DNA from: an uncultured Aeromonas sp.
GTDB lineage: Bacteria > Pseudomonadota > Gammaproteobacteria > Enterobacterales > Aeromonadaceae
Length of the DNA: 35,281 bases
NCBI GenBank assembly: GCA_945957575.1
Contig: CAMFLW010000021.1
Location: 1-35,281, forward strand
Reading direction: 5' to 3'
How positions within the stretch are numbered: position 1 is the first letter of the stretch; every line of letters starts with the position of its first letter. Position numbers and translations under genes: made by a program. Below, piece by piece: positions 33,579 to 35,281 of this stretch. The notes under the pieces were generated by a model. It was not told where the DNA came from. It searched no databases and saw only the letters and a program-made list of their open reading frames with translations.

Positions 33579-34103
33579 ATGCAACTCAATAAACTGCTCA
33601 AGGGTTTGGCCATCGCACTGCCACTGTTCACCCTGGCCGCTTGTAGCTCTTCTTCTGATTCCGACGCCGCAGGCGCCGAATCAGGTATGACCGACGGCAT
33701 GGGCGGTGTACAAACCGGCGGCGCCAACGGCATGTTGTCCCCGGAAGAGCAGATGCGTCAGAAGTTCGAAGCGCTGCAACGTGACAACGTGATCTACTTC
33801 CCGTTCGACGGTTACGATATCCAGGGTCAGTACGCTGATCTGCTGGATGCCCACGCCAGCTACCTGCGCGAGCGCCCGAGCGTGAAAGTACTGATCGAAG
33901 GTCACGCCGATGAGCGCGGTACTCCGGAGTACAACATCGCCCTGGGCGAGCGTCGTGCCAAGGCTGTTGCCAAGTATCTGCAAACCCTGGGTGTGCAGGC
34001 CGAGCAGCTCTCCATCGTCAGCTATGGCGAAGAGAAGCCGCTGGACATGTCCCACACCGAGGATGCCTTTGCCAAAAACCGCCGCGCGGTTCTGGTTTAC
34101 TAA
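33579..34103 (+). CDS. pal: Pal, peptidoglycan-associated lipoprotein
   Basis: A 174-residue outer-membrane lipoprotein with lipobox LAAC (lipidated C22), a Ser/Gly-rich linker (about 23-55) and a C-terminal OmpA-type peptidoglycan-binding domain (about 65-174) with VLIEGHADERGTPEYNIALG and SYGEEKP. It tethers the outer membrane to the wall and is drawn to the septum by the Tol motor. AAGGAA lies six bases before the ATG. Confidence 0.97.
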   Translation: MQLNKLLKGLAIALPLFTLAACSSSSDSDAAGAESGMTDGMGGVQTGGANGMLSPEEQMRQKFEALQRDNVIYFPFDGYDIQGQYADLLDAHASYLRERPSVKVLIEGHADERGTPEYNIALGERRAKAVAKYLQTLGVQAEQLSIVSYGEEKPLDMSHTEDAFAKNRRAVLVY

Positions 34104-34325
34104 GGTTTGAACCGAACGAAGTTCGTTTATATGCAACAAGCGGCCATCTCGATGGCCGTTTTATTTGCACTAAACGCCAAGGTTTGATCCGAATGAAATC
34201 TGTATAAGCGAGCGACGATGGCGCTGGCCGTTTTATTTGCACTAAACGCTAAGGTTTGATCCGAATGAAATCTGTGTACAAGCAAGCTGTTGTTGCGCTG
34301 GCCGTATTGGTTGCTCTGAATGCGC
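34102..34325 (+). repeat. Three imperfect tandem copies of the cpoB start region
   Basis: Units begin with AAGGTTTGA at 34102, 34179 and 34251 (about 77, 72 and 75 bases). Each carries the cpoB leader, the start-codon region and the signal-peptide core. Only the third unit is the functional cpoB start. Unit 1 has lost its ATG (ACG). Unit 2 keeps ATGAAATCTGT but runs into TAA. Both still encode LFALNAK in one frame, against LVALNAH in cpoB. Confidence 0.85.
34141..34166 (+). terminator. Terminator-like hairpin between pal and cpoB
   Basis: CGGCCAT, loop CTCG, ATGGCCG is followed by TTTTATTT. It lies inside the first decayed repeat unit, 37 bases after the pal stop. Confidence 0.7.
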
Positions 34326-35065
34326 ATGCGGCGGCTCCTGTCAGCGATCTGGGCGGTGACTCGAGTGGTGGGGTTGTCCTTAGTGGCAACAATGGCGCCA
34401 TCGTGCCCACCGGTAGCTTGGAAGATCGGGTTGCCCTGCTGGAGCGCACCCTGAACGCCCGTCTGCGACTGCAAGCTGAATTGCAGCAGCAGGTCGACTC
34501 CCTGCAAGGGGAGGTCTCCGAGCTGCGTGGTCAGCTGGAGCAGCAGACCTACCAGATGGAGCAGTCGCAAGAGCGCCAGCGTCAGCTCTATCAGGAGCTC
34601 GACAAGGTTGCCAGCAGCCAGCAAGCTGCGCCAGCCGCCCCGGCCCCTGCTGCTGCCACACCGGCTGCTGCCGCCAATTACTCAACCAATCAGGATGAGA
34701 ATCAGGCCTACGACGCTGCCGTGAACATGGTGCTCAAAGAGAAGAACTACGACAAAGCCATTCCGGCTTTCCAGGGCTTCATCAAGCAGTACCCCAGTTC
34801 AAGCTATGTCCCCAATGCACACTACTGGCTGGGCCAGCTGCTGTTCAACAAGGGTGACCGAGCCGGTGCTGCCGCCCAGTTCTCTACCGTCGCCAACAAG
34901 TACAGCAAGTCGCCCAAGCGCGCCGATGCCCTGCTGAAGCTGGGGATGCTGGCGCAGCTGGATGGCAAGAAGGCCGAGGCGAAAGCCTTCTACGAGCAGG
35001 TGATCAAGGGTTACCCCAACACCTCTCCGGCACAGCTGGCGAAGCAGAGCCTGAGCAAGCTGTAA
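34265..35065 (+). CDS. cpoB: CpoB (YbgF), coordinator of septal PBP1B and Tol
   Basis: A 266-residue periplasmic protein with a signal peptide (residues 1-24, ending NAHA), a trimerising coiled coil (about 50-115), an Ala/Pro linker (about 120-140) and a C-terminal TPR domain (about 148-266, with YDAAVNMVLKEKNYDKAI, ANKYSKSPKRADALLKLG and the closing KGYPNTSPAQLAKQSL). It couples peptidoglycan synthesis by PBP1B with Tol-driven constriction. The ATG at 34265 is preferred to a TTG at 34256 because of the AAGG about ten bases upstream. Its start region is the third unit of a tandem repeat. Confidence 0.93.
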   Translation: MKSVYKQAVVALAVLVALNAHAAAPVSDLGGDSSGGVVLSGNNGAIVPTGSLEDRVALLERTLNARLRLQAELQQQVDSLQGEVSELRGQLEQQTYQMEQSQERQRQLYQELDKVASSQQAAPAAPAPAAATPAAAANYSTNQDENQAYDAAVNMVLKEKNYDKAIPAFQGFIKQYPSSSYVPNAHYWLGQLLFNKGDRAGAAAQFSTVANKYSKSPKRADALLKLGMLAQLDGKKAEAKAFYEQVIKGYPNTSPAQLAKQSLSKL

Positions 35066-35136
35066 CATTGCCGTATGTCACTGTTTTCGTAACGGTACTG
35101 TAAAAACAGCCGCCATTTGTACGCACAGTGAGCAAA

Positions 35137-35182
35137 CGGATTTAAATTACGAATTTTCTGTTGCACCGGAAATTTAAATCCG
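35137..35182. repeat. Inverted repeat around the tRNA -35 region
   Basis: Perfect 12-bp arms CGGATTTAAATT (35137-35148) and AATTTAAATCCG (35171-35182) flank the TTGCAC element and end directly before the -10. Confidence 0.7.
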
Positions 35183-35188
35183 TAATAT
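35161..35188 (+). promoter_or_regulatory. Promoter of the tRNA-Lys gene
   Basis: TTGCAC and TAATAT are separated by 16 bases, followed by a GC-rich discriminator (GGCCGCCG), as usual for growth-rate-controlled tRNA promoters. Confidence 0.55.
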
Positions 35189-35239
35189 AGGCCGCCGTCA
35201 GAGCCGAAGCAGTAATGCAGTCGGTGCTGGTCGTGGTGA

Positions 35240-35281
35240 GGGTCGTTAGCTCAGTCGGTAGAGCAGTTGACTTTTAATCAA
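35240..35281 (+). tRNA. tRNA-Lys (UUU), 5' part only
   Basis: GGGTCGTTAGCTCAGTCGG is the acceptor and D-arm of bacterial tRNA-Lys, and the anticodon loop CTTTTAA at 35271-35277 has the anticodon TTT at 35273-35275. The window ends in the anticodon stem, so the 3' half is missing. The tol-pal cluster is followed by tRNA-Lys genes in E. coli as well. Confidence 0.93.

Overview
The window is chromosomal DNA of a gammaproteobacterium, almost certainly an Aeromonas. The main reasons are a divergent AhyI/AhyR-type quorum-sensing pair that I recognise from Aeromonas, high GC with short intergenic gaps, and proteobacterial housekeeping operons (ruvAB, cydABX-ybgE, ybgC-tolQRAB-pal-cpoB, pqiABC, rnb, gshA). 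No insertion sequence, phage gene or CRISPR array is visible. I did not identify the species.

Layout. 1-686 is the 3' end of a ferredoxin/flavodoxin-NADP+ reductase gene. 738-3268 is an accessory stretch: two tandem paralogous secreted mini-proteins, a membrane/coiled-coil/winged-helix protein of unknown role, a FosA-type thiol transferase and a 55-residue membrane protein. 3325-9319 holds an MDR-family oxidoreductase, yqaA, a periplasmic M16 peptidase and gshA. 9550-12585 holds argP and rnb. 12836-15584 is a two-gene c-di-GMP-type module (GAF-GGDEF protein followed by a degenerate EAL-HDOD protein). yqaB follows, then a divergent second Hfq-like gene on the minus strand, then pqiABC (MCE lipid-transport system). 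20850-22309 is the ahyI/ahyR locus, followed by argO, a gene-poor gap, ruvAB, an AT-rich regulatory region with two perfect FNR boxes, cydA-cydB-cydX-ybgE, a strong bidirectional terminator, the tol-pal operon, and the 5' part of a tRNA-Lys gene at the right edge.

How the genes work together. cydABX-ybgE encodes the high-affinity bd oxidase and is probably induced at low oxygen. ybgC-tolQRAB-pal-cpoB is the envelope-constriction machine. pqiABC is a second trans-envelope system. ArgP (9.5 kb) is the expected activator of argO (22.5 kb), and the two flank the quorum-sensing locus at a distance. RuvAB is present without an adjacent ruvC.

The observations most worth following are: (i) the second Hfq-like protein, whose Sm2 motif reads YKA instead of YKH and which has its own structured 3' UTR; (ii) a decayed tandem triplication of the cpoB translation start and signal sequence between pal and cpoB; (iii) a 25-codon minus-strand ORF with its own terminator between ruvB and cydA; (iv) a 64-bp terminator-bearing sequence present twice in direct orientation, flanking an 11-kb block; and (v) the palindromic, shared -10 element between ahyI and ahyR.
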